Assembly (NCBI RefSeq): GCF_003574035.1
Contig: NZ_QWKY01000005.1
Location: forward strand, 1-64,000
Length of the DNA: 64,000 bases
DNA from: Meiothermus hypogaeus
Lineage (GTDB): Bacteria > Deinococcota > Deinococci > Deinococcales > Thermaceae
Direction of reading: 5' to 3'
The translations under genes were made by a program, and so were the position numbers. A model generated the notes under the pieces. The model was not told the DNA's origin. It was given only the letters and a program-made list of their open reading frames with translations, and made no database searches. Shown in pieces: positions 35,001 through 43,000 of the stretch (its first letter is position 1; every line of letters starts with the position of its first letter).

Positions 35001-35147
35001 CTGCCGGGCAGTGTGGCTCTTGCCGACCCCCGGCTCGCCCCACAGGGCCAGGGCCAGCCCAACTCGTTTGAGCACCACCCCTTTGAGGCGTGGCCGCAGT
35101 AAGGCAGTTGGCTCCACTCTGGTTTCCGCACCTTCCAGTCTAACCAT
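32043..35147 (-). CDS. AAA ATPase/TPR regulator with C-terminal SARP-type domain
   Basis: About 1034 residues from the ATG at 35147; an in-frame GTG at 35159 is an alternative. An N-terminal STAND/MalT-like ATPase has Walker A WGEPGVGKSHTARQLL near residue 37 and a Walker B-like VVLHLEDIHE. A long array of TPR helices follows (about 330-800). The C-terminal part, LEVLGPMQLGGQAVRGQKRKELLAALL and a BTAD-like helical block, is a winged-helix DNA-binding unit of the SARP/OmpR type, placed C-terminally, the reverse of the regulator at 40073. It probably activates the neighbouring stalk, zinc-ribbon and protease operon. Confidence 0.82.
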   Translation of the reverse strand: MVRLEGAETRVEPTALLRPRLKGVVLKRVGLALALWGEPGVGKSHTARQLLRETSCRSFSFPAMVPPGALVRGIPRPDRLPAWAEHLLLKLQKGEALGSKRTAEALGALLSALAPVVLHLEDIHEVSPEGLEWIQALAALALRTRGVALLVTSRSIPPEPFEAYRVTPLSPEASQAMLEAEMGSPLPEGALAWIYGRAQGNPLFSLEYLRHLARQGFLWSDGRRWYWRPPQVGTLPLTVEALLEHWLREATDSPTLRQALESKALLGLGASPVVWAKVAGLSSQELNTAQLALQRKGLFWAGEFAHPLYQEVTLHSLPAQVRRGYAQRALEALADQPLAAARFLEEAGLQADQILARLQGAAETAQQQGDEVQAARLWARAATHAPAPQRCELAFAAARVLEKADRPEAMRLLRLVLEDQPNHPEALYLLAGCYADLGDSREVERLMERFPDHEKARPDWVKHRIALQFALGDYKSVLQHWEAHPALHHEPTPTLAYNIGFARTLQGDHAGAEAIAKAALNQPCSLLDRARLLTVCGLARFYQDDLEAALSLFNQAVEAARSAGQPAYTASTLHNRAMVLEELSREAEMLADTEEALRLYAEAGISRHYASTLTKKARILHEMGQYERAEEAFRESREILQQSDASSFLITCEAQLSNLYLDWQPTYGHALARKHAESAVELAKPFGGSKLFMALCQLSRVETSSGRATRGLEIAQECLAMAQGFGLKQPQYQALTAQGLALADLGQAEAARTCLEKAYQLASGSDWQVYPERIGLELDRITANLESARRRLRWFEERGLLNGAQLARRYFPALNPQPVSVNSSPQAPLRLEVLGPMQLGGQAVRGQKRKELLAALLEARVAGRGEAGKLELLDHLYPGEDEEKAASSLKELIHTVRTNLGASAVVTTPAGYALGVAVSSDLEEFLRTGDPSLWRGAYLEGLSSFHETVRESVHLALGSRAEALLEADPKEAARLGRILLEADPYDLEALRLTLGALRRAGNHKSLGRLYEEARARMLEVGETLPERWQGFLTA

Positions 35148-35261
35148 GATGCGAACCACAGCCTAGTTGAGCCCACGTTATATCGGCGTTACGCGCAGGT
35201 CTGGGAGTGCTGCACGCCACTCCTACGGTAAGCTGGTCAAATATTCGCAGCAGACACCAGC

Positions 35262-35284
35262 TCCCTCCCTACAGCGTAGGGAGG
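35262..35284. terminator. Hairpin between module I and regulator II
   Basis: CCCTCCCTAC-AGC-GTAGGGAGGG is a perfect 10-bp stem in the gap 35160-35583, between the stalk gene of module I and the start of the regulator at 35147. It could end the module I transcript. No U run is visible. Confidence 0.4.
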
Positions 35285-35343
35285 GTGAGGGAGGGTATTG
35301 AGCAAGGCCCTGAATCAGTAAGGGGAGCGTATTTCAGCAACTT

Positions 35344-35535
35344 AGAGCGCTCTTCACATATTTCGAGCCATCCGACTTCAAGAAAGCTTTGTACTGGACA
35401 GAATAGTTGCTGCCCGGAAACTCGAGACCCCAGCACTCGTGGGCCGAGCCCGGCCCACGCTTGGGTGCGTAACATGCGTCTGGGCGCAGACGCATTCTCG
35501 TTTTCGCGGGCGGCAACGTCTGTGAAGGGCGCGAT
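35344..35535 (-). repeat. 192-bp structured repeat, copy 3 (inverted)
   Basis: Fills the rest of the gap 35160-35583, in opposite orientation to copies 1 and 2. Its first 50 bases match copy 1 almost exactly. The central palindrome has one change (CCGGGCTCGG) and the long-range stem one mismatch (CGGGCAGCAAC). Copies 2 and 3 therefore bracket the regulator gene as inverted repeats. Confidence 0.85.
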
Positions 35536-35583
35536 AAGAAGCCCTTTGCAAGCGCAAAGGGCCGGTTGGATTGAAGGTGTCGG

Positions 35584-36267
35584 CTACAGGCTTACCCGCA
35601 CGTCCTTGCTGCCTGTATCGCCATACTCGCCCACCCGCAGCACCAACGCCTTGACCTCGGTGCCCTTGGGCACAGAAAACACCACCGCAAAGTTCAGGGC
35701 CGCCCCTGGCAGCAGGCTAAAGCCCCCACCCGTGTTAGTCCCAGCGGGGCTATCGTAGGCGATGGGCGGAAACGAGCGCCCATCAACACCGGCCAGGGCG
35801 GTGTTGCCGGGGTTGTTCACGCTCAGCGAGGGGGCCACCGTGCCCGACTGCTTGGCGTTGCGCAGGCTGGCGGTGACCACCACCAGCTCTTCCTCGGCGC
35901 TGCGGGGCTGAATGGTCAGGTTGTTCTTGTCGAAGCGGGTGGTGTAGCTCTCCATTCGCTCCACCTTTTGAATTTGCACCCGGAAGAGCCCGGTCAGGAT
36001 CTGGTCCCCCACCTTGCCCTGGAACTGCCCAGCCAGTTGGTTGGCCCCGCCCGCAGCGCGAATCTCGTAGCCGCCCTGCACCTTGACCACGGTCTGGCCC
36101 AGGGCCTTGGCCACGTCGGCCAGCGGCACGTAGGCGGTGCCCTGCACCACGATCACCCGCGTGGAGGCCACCTGCCCGTTCAGAATGAGCCGCTGGGCGC
36201 TCTGGGCCAGGGCCAGCAGCGAGAGGCCCAGCGCCAATACCAGGACTATTTTCCAAAGCCGATGCAT
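35584..36267 (-). CDS. Secreted stalk-domain protein (module I)
   Basis: A 227-residue protein with a signal peptide (MHRLWKIVLVLALGLSLLALAQ) and the stalk domain ILNGQVASTRVIVVQGTAYVPLADVAKALG. The remainder is beta-rich, with a DUF4352-like feel in the segment LVVVTASLRNAKQSGTVAPS. GGAGG precedes the ATG. Same plan as the protein at 30959, supporting duplication of the whole module. Confidence 0.8.
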   Translation of the reverse strand: MHRLWKIVLVLALGLSLLALAQSAQRLILNGQVASTRVIVVQGTAYVPLADVAKALGQTVVKVQGGYEIRAAGGANQLAGQFQGKVGDQILTGLFRVQIQKVERMESYTTRFDKNNLTIQPRSAEEELVVVTASLRNAKQSGTVAPSLSVNNPGNTALAGVDGRSFPPIAYDSPAGTNTGGGFSLLPGAALNFAVVFSVPKGTEVKALVLRVGEYGDTGSKDVRVSL

Positions 36268-36276
36268 GTTTTCCTC

Positions 36277-36813
36277 CTACTTGAACTTCTTTACCCGTTC
36301 AATGACGGCCAGGGCCCACTTGCGGTAGCTCTCGGGATCCATGCTGCTGGAGGTGAGCAAAAAAGCATACTCGCGGTAACGAAAGGCCAGGCTGAAGACT
36401 GGCTGGCTCTGGTCGCTGCGAAAGAGCCCGGCTTCGTCCCCCACGTTCAGGCCCACCCAGCTGGGGGCTCCCTTGCGGATTTCCCCCAGCCAGTGCTGGG
36501 CCCCCTGGGGGCTGCTGCGGAAGTATTGCAGTTGGGTGACCCCACCGGAGGACAGGTTCTGAATGCAGTAGGACATGGGCTGTACCGAGCCGATGGCCTG
36601 CGCCATGGCCTGGGCCACGGCCTGGCCGCCGCTGCCGCTCAGGGGCTTGCCATCCTGCAAAAGGCCTTCGTTGCTCATCACAAAGCCCAACGAGCCCAGC
36701 GCATTGGGGGTGTTGTTTGAGTTGAAGATGCCCATCAGGTAGCAGGGGTGGGGGTCTTTCTGGGCCAGGCCCAGCGAAAAGAGCACCAAAACAAATGGGA
36801 GTAGCCGGTTCAT
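36277..36813 (-). CDS. Secreted protein of unknown function (module I)
   Basis: A 178-residue protein with a signal peptide (MNRLLPFVLVLFSLGLAQ) and two cysteines (HPCYLMG and SYCIQN). The mature part is a mixed alpha/beta fold ending in a basic helix, RKWALAVIERVKKFK. No family recognised. It sits between the protease and the stalk gene with gaps of 16 and 9 bases, so it belongs to the same operon. Module II has the zinc-ribbon gene instead. Confidence 0.7.
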   Translation of the reverse strand: MNRLLPFVLVLFSLGLAQKDPHPCYLMGIFNSNNTPNALGSLGFVMSNEGLLQDGKPLSGSGGQAVAQAMAQAIGSVQPMSYCIQNLSSGGVTQLQYFRSSPQGAQHWLGEIRKGAPSWVGLNVGDEAGLFRSDQSQPVFSLAFRYREYAFLLTSSSMDPESYRKWALAVIERVKKFK

Positions 36814-36829
36814 GGGTCTCGCTCCTTTT

Positions 36830-39238
36830 TCAGCGAGGGGGCGGCACGTAGTACAGCCGGAAGGCGATGGAGGCCGAACCGGTGAGATTGAGGTCGTCGG
36901 TCACGTAGAGCCGGAGGGTGCCGCCGTCATTGTCAAAACCACATCCGCCGGGTATGTTTTGCGCTCCGGTGGTGTTCCAATCCCAGTACTGACCACCGCC
37001 AGGAGGCATGGAGGGCACGATTTTCACCGAGAGATCGATCTCGGCACATCCCGTCTTGCCGGCCTGCCAGGTCCAGCGGTAGTTGCGGTAGGGCGGGGTA
37101 CCACCCACGGCCTTTCCCCCAAGCAGTACCGTGTTCCCCACACTGGCCGAACTCCCGTTGGCCGGCGCGAGGATGCTGACGCTGGGCGGGCCGCTGTTGG
37201 GTGGGTTCTGCACGTTCACCGTCACGCTGGTCTGGGCGCTGGCCCCACCCTGGGCTGTGGCCGATAGCGTGAAGGTAACGCTGGCGGGGCTTCCGGGCCG
37301 AAGGGTGATGGTGGGATTGCAGTTGCCCTGGATGGGGAACTGGGTATCCTCGCTGTCGCTGCTGGTCCAGCGGCAGGGCAGGTCCACGATAAACCCGCTG
37401 CCGTTATCGCCCCTTGCCTGTCCGCTCAGGGTGTAGGTCTGGGTGCGGTAGAGGGTCGCACCTGCCTGGGGGCTTTGGATGCTCACCTGTGGGGCGCTGA
37501 AGTCGTGGCGGGTGGCGATGAAACCCTTGTCGCCCACCCTCCCGGCCATGACCCCGGTTTCCCAGCTAAACAGGTAGCCCTCGTAGTTCTGGCCGTTTAG
37601 CTGGAAGCTGAAGCGCCGGGGATCGCTGGTGCTCACCGTTCCCACCAGCGGGCTGCCGCCAAAGACCGTACCGCTGACCTGCCCGGTGCTGGCGTTGACC
37701 GCCGTGATGGCGAAACTGCCCGCCATCGCGTCCAGCCCGTCAATCTGCCAGTTGCCCACATAAGAGTTCAGCTCCACCAGGCTCCCCCGAGGGGTGCTGC
37801 TCAGGTACTCCCGTAGCTTGACCCCATAAAACCCATAGGTCTTCCCATCGCGGTTATCCAGTACGGTGCCTGCCAGCGTGAGGTTGTTGTCCGCTAGGAA
37901 GCCGGTGAAGTGCATCCCGCTGAGCTCACCATAGCTGCGGGCTCCACGGTTGTCCCAGTCAATGTAAAAGTCAATCCTGCGCCCATCGATGACCCCGTTG
38001 ACCCGCCGGGCCTGGCCATCGGGGCCATAGTAGGTGCCCAGGCGGCGGTCGGTATCGTTCTGGAAGTGGAACAGGTTGGGGTCGGGGATGTGGTAGATGT
38101 CCAGCACCCCACGCCAGCCGTCGTGGTCAAGCAGGTAGCGGCCCAGGAAAAGCTGCGGCGTATATACCACAAAGTCGGGCGGCGTCACACTCAGGATGCT
38201 GGCCGCTTCGTTGACCTTGCCCTTGCTGACGAAGTCGTAGCTCATCCAGACGTAGCCTCCTTCGTTCCAATCGGAGCCCCAGGAGTTCTTCACGCGAAAG
38301 GCCTGTTTGCTGTCGTCGTAGCCCACCATGAGCATGGCGTGGTCGCCGTGGTAGTCCTCGCCTGGTTTCCAGACGGTCCCCTTCTGAGCTGTGCCCGAGA
38401 GATGGACCCCAAAGGCCACTTCGCGCCCGGCAGCCAACTGGGTCTTGAACCAGAGGGGGTCATTTAGGCTGTTTTGGTTGGCAAAAAGAACCTGGTTAGC
38501 TCGGTAACGCCCCTGCTCGAGGGCCACCTGGGGCAGCATCAGCCAGTCAAAGGGGTCAGGAATCTTGTAGGTCTGGAGTTTCTGACTCAGGTTGACATCG
38601 CTCATCTGGCGCTGGGGGCTGGTGCGGAGGATGGGGGGTTGCCACATGCTCGAGTCCTGAAACGCCCCGGATGCGGTGTATGGGGCCTGGTTTTCCAGAG
38701 GGATGCCCCGCTGCCCCTTCATGATGTTCTGGAGCTTGTAGTTCACGCTGCCGCCGCCCCAAGTGGCCAGGAAGTTCTCGGACTGGTTGGGGGGTACGGG
38801 GGGGCTCTTAGGGTCCAGCACGTTCACCTTGTCCTGCCAGTTCAGGAACTGCTCGGAAAGATCCAGGGTGAGGCCGTAGGTGCGCTTGTAGGCCGCCTCG
38901 AGGGCAGCCACCACCGCAAAGGCCGTGCAGGTGCCCCGATCCCTCTGGTTTTTCACTGGGGTTTGAAAGGGGGTGAGGTCTACCGCAGCGGGTAGGCTCT
39001 GCGGACGCAAGGCCGTCGGCTCGCTTGTGGCTGGCGGGGGAAAGCGATCCAGGTACCACTTGGTTTCTTCGGGTTTGTCCAGCAGTTTGACCTCGCCGTT
39101 GCCCAAGCGCACTGCCGGGTACCCATTCACGGTCAGGAACTCCCGGATATCCGGGCCCACAAAATCTCCCTGCTGGGGCGGGCCGCCGCAGGCGGCCATC
39201 ACGCCCAAAAGCAAGCTTAGAATCCATCCTCGTTGCAT
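36830..39238 (-). CDS. Papain-family (C1) lipoprotein protease (module I)
   Basis: An 802-residue protein. Lipobox GVMAAC (Cys17). The C1 domain begins at about residue 90 with Gln98 and Cys104 in PVKNQRDRGTCTAF; the usual Trp after the catalytic Cys is Thr. His300 is in YHGDHAMLMVGYDD and Asn318 in FRVKNSWGSDWNEGGYVWM. The C-terminal 450 residues are beta-rich, with Ig-like segments such as PPNSGPPSVSILAPANGSS. The propeptide is much shorter than in the module II protease. GGAGG precedes the ATG. Likely surface-anchored. Confidence 0.9.
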   Translation of the reverse strand: MQRGWILSLLLGVMAACGGPPQQGDFVGPDIREFLTVNGYPAVRLGNGEVKLLDKPEETKWYLDRFPPPATSEPTALRPQSLPAAVDLTPFQTPVKNQRDRGTCTAFAVVAALEAAYKRTYGLTLDLSEQFLNWQDKVNVLDPKSPPVPPNQSENFLATWGGGSVNYKLQNIMKGQRGIPLENQAPYTASGAFQDSSMWQPPILRTSPQRQMSDVNLSQKLQTYKIPDPFDWLMLPQVALEQGRYRANQVLFANQNSLNDPLWFKTQLAAGREVAFGVHLSGTAQKGTVWKPGEDYHGDHAMLMVGYDDSKQAFRVKNSWGSDWNEGGYVWMSYDFVSKGKVNEAASILSVTPPDFVVYTPQLFLGRYLLDHDGWRGVLDIYHIPDPNLFHFQNDTDRRLGTYYGPDGQARRVNGVIDGRRIDFYIDWDNRGARSYGELSGMHFTGFLADNNLTLAGTVLDNRDGKTYGFYGVKLREYLSSTPRGSLVELNSYVGNWQIDGLDAMAGSFAITAVNASTGQVSGTVFGGSPLVGTVSTSDPRRFSFQLNGQNYEGYLFSWETGVMAGRVGDKGFIATRHDFSAPQVSIQSPQAGATLYRTQTYTLSGQARGDNGSGFIVDLPCRWTSSDSEDTQFPIQGNCNPTITLRPGSPASVTFTLSATAQGGASAQTSVTVNVQNPPNSGPPSVSILAPANGSSASVGNTVLLGGKAVGGTPPYRNYRWTWQAGKTGCAEIDLSVKIVPSMPPGGGQYWDWNTTGAQNIPGGCGFDNDGGTLRLYVTDDLNLTGSASIAFRLYYVPPPR

Positions 39239-39252
39239 CTTGATTGACCTCC

Positions 39253-39423
39253 TTATCTCAATCCCTCGCCCTCGAAATCGGCCTCGAGCCAGGCCACCAG
39301 TTCCAGGGGGCTCTCGAACTCGAGCACCTCCCCCGCCCGCTCGAGGCGGGCCTGCCAGGGGTGGGTTTCGTCCGGCGGCTGCACGATGAGCCGGTACTCG
39401 CGTTTGCTTTCGTCTTCATCCAC
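39253..39423 (-). CDS. Small acidic protein (56 residues)
   Basis: From a GTG at 39423, preceded by AAGGAGGTGAG, the frame reads MDEDESKREYRLIVQPPDET, with WQARLERAGEVLEFESPLEL and a final AWLEADFEGEGLR. It ends 15 bases before the protease ATG. It is strongly acidic with one beta-hairpin and one helix, no signal peptide. The strong ribosome site and tight spacing make it a real gene of the module I operon. Role unknown; a cytoplasmic partner of the regulator is one possibility. Confidence 0.7.
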   Translation of the reverse strand: MDEDESKREYRLIVQPPDETHPWQARLERAGEVLEFESPLELVAWLEADFEGEGLR

Positions 39424-39558
39424 GCCTCACCTCCTTGTGTGGGCCACCTTAGCAGGGGGGGCGTGGCAAGGGCGTGGCAAGACTCAACCTTGCCACAAAA
39501 GCGCACAAGCGCTTATCAGGGTTCAAGCACTAAACAAAAGCCTTCCGGGTCTTCTGGA

Positions 39559-39645
39559 GCGGTTCCCACGAATAGTCGGTACGGCGGTTTTTGCCGCACC
39601 GACTACAATACGACGCACACGGTGCGTCGTATTGGTGGGAAACGC
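39559..39645. other. Three-way-junction sequence (two 12-13 bp hairpins in an outer stem)
   Basis: The outer stem GCGGTTCCCAC (39559-39569) pairs with GTGGGAAACGC (39635-39645) with one mismatch. Inside are TAGTCGGTACGGC...GCCGCACCGACTA (39573-39605, one mismatch) and AATACGACGCAC-ACG-GTGCGTCGTATT (39607-39633, perfect). All 87 bases are used. No gene overlaps it. It could be a structured RNA, a recombination or replication site, or the foot of a lost mobile element. Confidence 0.75.
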
Positions 39646-39735
39646 GATGGAGAACTGCTTCAGGAGACCTCACCTATTCAGGGCACGCTCGAACACCTTG
39701 GATAGCACATCTTTCAGGTTCGCGTTGGAAGTGTT

Positions 39736-40009
39736 ATACCAGATTCGGTTAGTTCGTCACCCTTTGGTGACGAACTAACCCGACCGAAGTTATCCGCGTA
39801 GCGGAGGGCGATACCGCCCCTTGGAAGTTATCCGCGTAGCGGAGGGCGATACCGCCCCTTGGAAGGGAGACGCTTTCTTCGCCGACCGACAGTGAAGGGC
39901 CATCGGCCCCCGGCTAGCGCCGGTACTCAAGGGAGGGGTGTGCTCGAGGATTCAAAAAGACAGCCTCTAGTGTTTTTGGTTTTGTAAACTGTCTTTTTGA
40001 ATCTGGTAT
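39736..40009 (+). repeat. MITE-like repeat, copy C (two 38-bp units)
   Basis: A 274-bp copy in the gap between the 56-residue gene and the regulator at 40073. Same order as copy B but exactly one 38-bp unit shorter. The first hairpin loop is CTTT where copy B has AAAG, and the end hairpin stem GATTCAAAAAGACAG / CTGTCTTTTTGAATC is perfect. Confidence 0.9.
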
Positions 40010-40072
40010 TACGTAACTAAAAATGCTCTGGAGCGCTTTTATTTTCGCTCTGAAGTTATAGGGCGGCTTGAT

Positions 40073-43000
40073 TCAGGGAGTAACGTTTGGATGAAATGCG
40101 TACCATTGCCAGAATCCATCTTTCAGCTCCGGATACTCCTTCAGGCTCCCGGATAGGGCCTGCAAGCCCTGCTCTGCCAAGCGTTGCTGGTCCAGGGCCT
40201 GGCTCAAATCCCCCCGGGCACGCAAGGCCACCATCACTGCCTGGCGCAGCGAGAGCTTTTCCAGCGGGGGTATCCCTTGGACCTCCAGCAGCTCGAGGCC
40301 TTTTTGCAGGTCTTCGGGGGAAACCCGCCCCAGCCGGGCCTGGGCCCAAAGCCGAACGCTCCAGAGTTGCGAGGTGGTGGTGGGGTCGTCGGAGTGTGCA
40401 TCCTGCACGGCCTGCAAAGCCAATGCCGGTTGGTTCAGCTTCAGCCGGGCCAGCCCTTCCACCCAGGACATGCGCGGGGGGTTCAGAAAGTCGGATAGGC
40501 GGGGCTCCTGGGAGAGCCGCTCGAGCCGCTTTAGGGCCTGTTCGGGCTGCCCCAGCGAGACCTCGCAGCGGGCCAGGTGGGTCTCGACCCAGGGCACTCG
40601 GCCCCACAGCCCCAGTTCCCGTGTGGACTCGGCCGCGGAGGCCAGCATGGCCGCCGCCTCGGCGGGCCGGCCCAGCCAGTGCAGGTCGTCGGCCAGCACC
40701 ACCTGGTAGAAGAGGGCGTCGGCCTGGTGCCCGCTTTGCTGGCTGAGTTCCAGGGCCTGGGATACCGCCCGGTAAGCGGCCCCCAGCGCCCCTCGGTACC
40801 AGTGCACCAGGCTCAGGTTGTTGAGAAACTTGGCCTCCATCTCGGGGTTTTGCGGCTCGCGGGCGCTTTGCAGGCCCTCCTCGAGGGGGCCCAGGGCGGC
40901 CTCGAAGTTGCTGCGCTGGTAGTGGATGGCAAACAGGTTCAAAAGGGCATAGCGCAGCAGGGTCACGTCCCCTACCTCCCTGGCCTCGGCAATGGCCTGT
41001 TCGGCCAGCTGCACCGCCTGCTCGTAGTGTCCCTGGGCCGCGGTGAAGGTGGCGGCGTTTTGCAGGGCGTTGTTCTGCCCGGTGCGGCTGCCCAGGGCCT
41101 GGGCCAGGCTTCGCTCGGCTTCGGTGTAGCGCAGGGCGGCTTCCAGGTGGCCCTGGCGGTAGGCGAAAATGCTCAGCCAGTCGTAAATGTCCAGGGTAAG
41201 AAGATCCTGCGGCAGGTGGGTAAGGGCCTGTTGTAAACGGGATTCGGCGGCCCTGAGATCGCCCATCGCCGCCAGGGCCCGGCCCCCCAGATAATGCGCC
41301 TGGCCCGATAGCGCAGGAGGCAGAGGCTGGTCCTGCAGCGCCAAGTTCGCCTGCTGCAAGGCTTCGGCGTACCGTGCGGAAAGCAGGTGGAGCTCGGCCC
41401 AGCCCAGCCGGGTTTCGGCTTGCAAGGCGGTATCTCCCAGTTGTGAGGCCAGTTGTTGCATGTGGCTTAGCGCCTCGGCCCAGGGGACGCGTTCGTCCAG
41501 GGTTTTCCAGAGCCGGGCCTGTTCGCGCCGAATTTCGAAGGCCACCCGGCCCTCTGCGCCGTCTGCCAGGGCTTTCTGGTACTGCTCGAGGGCCTCCCGG
41601 TGGGCATAGATCCGCACCGCGGCCTCGGCGGCCCGGATGCGCCAGGGGATGGCCGCTTGAGGTTTTCCACCTTCCTCCCAGTGCTCGGCAATGCGGGCGG
41701 GGTTGCCGCTTTGCCTTTCTAAGCCCTGGGCCAGCTTGCGATGCAACAACTGCCTGCGCTGGGCACCCAAACCCTCCCGGATCGAGCGCCGCACCAGATC
41801 GTGGCTAAAGGCGTAGCCGGGCCCCTGCGGCTGGAGCAGATTCGCAGCCAGGGCTTGCTCCAGGGCCTCCAGGCTCTCCCACTCCGAAAGGGCGGTGGCC
41901 CCTTCCAACTCTTCCAGGCCAAAACCATCGCCCGCCAGGCTGGCCGCCTCCAGAAGCCGCTGGGGTGCAGCCCCCAGCCCCTGCAGGCGGCGGGCCACCG
42001 CCTCCTGCACCGAGGCGGGCAAAGGCAGCTCGCGGTAGTCCCTGGTCTCCTGGTCGTAGGGGGTGCGCCAGCCCTCGGGGCCCACCTGCAGCGCCCCCGA
42101 ATCGAACAAAGCTTTGAGGGTTTCCAGTACGAACAGCGGGTTGCCCCCGGTGGCCTGGTGCAGGCGCTGGGTGAAGCGAATCGCGCCGCTCGAGCCCGAT
42201 AAGGCCCGCACCAGCCGCAGGAGGTCGGTCTCAGAGAGCGGCTTCAGCTCAATCAGGATGGCCTGACCCTGAAGGACCTGTTGCTGGATGGTCTGTAGGA
42301 TGAGGGGGTTCAGCTCTTCCCGCCGGAAGGCCACCAGAGGGTGCAGCACCCCCTCGGGCAGCAGCCGCCCCAGGGCGTAGGCGGCCACCTCGTTGCTGGC
42401 GGCATCCTGCACGAACTGCAAGTCGTCGGTCACGATGCTCCGCACGCCTCGCCGCCCCAGGGCCCGGATCACCTCGGTGATGGCCTCCAACAGACGCAGC
42501 TTGCCCTCCGGGGTGGTGATGGGAGGTGGCGCATCTTCCAGCTCGGGCACAAGCCGGGCAAGCTCCCGCCGTGCCCAGGGGGGAAGCTCCAGGCCGGGAA
42601 ACTGGGCCAAGGACTGGCGAATGGCCCGGGTGTAGAAGGCGTAGGGGATGCCGCTATCGCCGGGCTGGGCTTGCAGGAGAAACAAGGGGCCCTTGTGCCG
42701 GGCAAACTCCTGCATCAGCCGGGTCTTGCCCACCCCCGCTGGCCCGCAGAGGTAGATGGCTTGCCCGGCCGCCCAGGCGGCTTCCATACGGGCCCACTCG
42801 GCCTCGCGCCCGATCAGGGGAGGGTCAAGCGCGAGGCCCATACCGGTCGGTGCAGGCGGGGGTGGGGGAGCGGCAAGGGTTCCCTGCTCGATCTGGCGGG
42901 CCAGTTCCAGGGTCTCGGGCAGTGGTTCTAGGTGTAATTCGTGCCGGAGCAGATCTTTCAGCCGGGCAAAGCGGGCCAGCGCAGCCTCCCGCTCGCCCAG

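Noticed and set aside
39244-39778. Transposase remnant or longer gene on the plus strand opposite the 56-residue gene
   Set aside because: The long plus-strand frames have no family features, no ribosome site and run into the repeat; the minus-strand GTG gene explains the codon bias.
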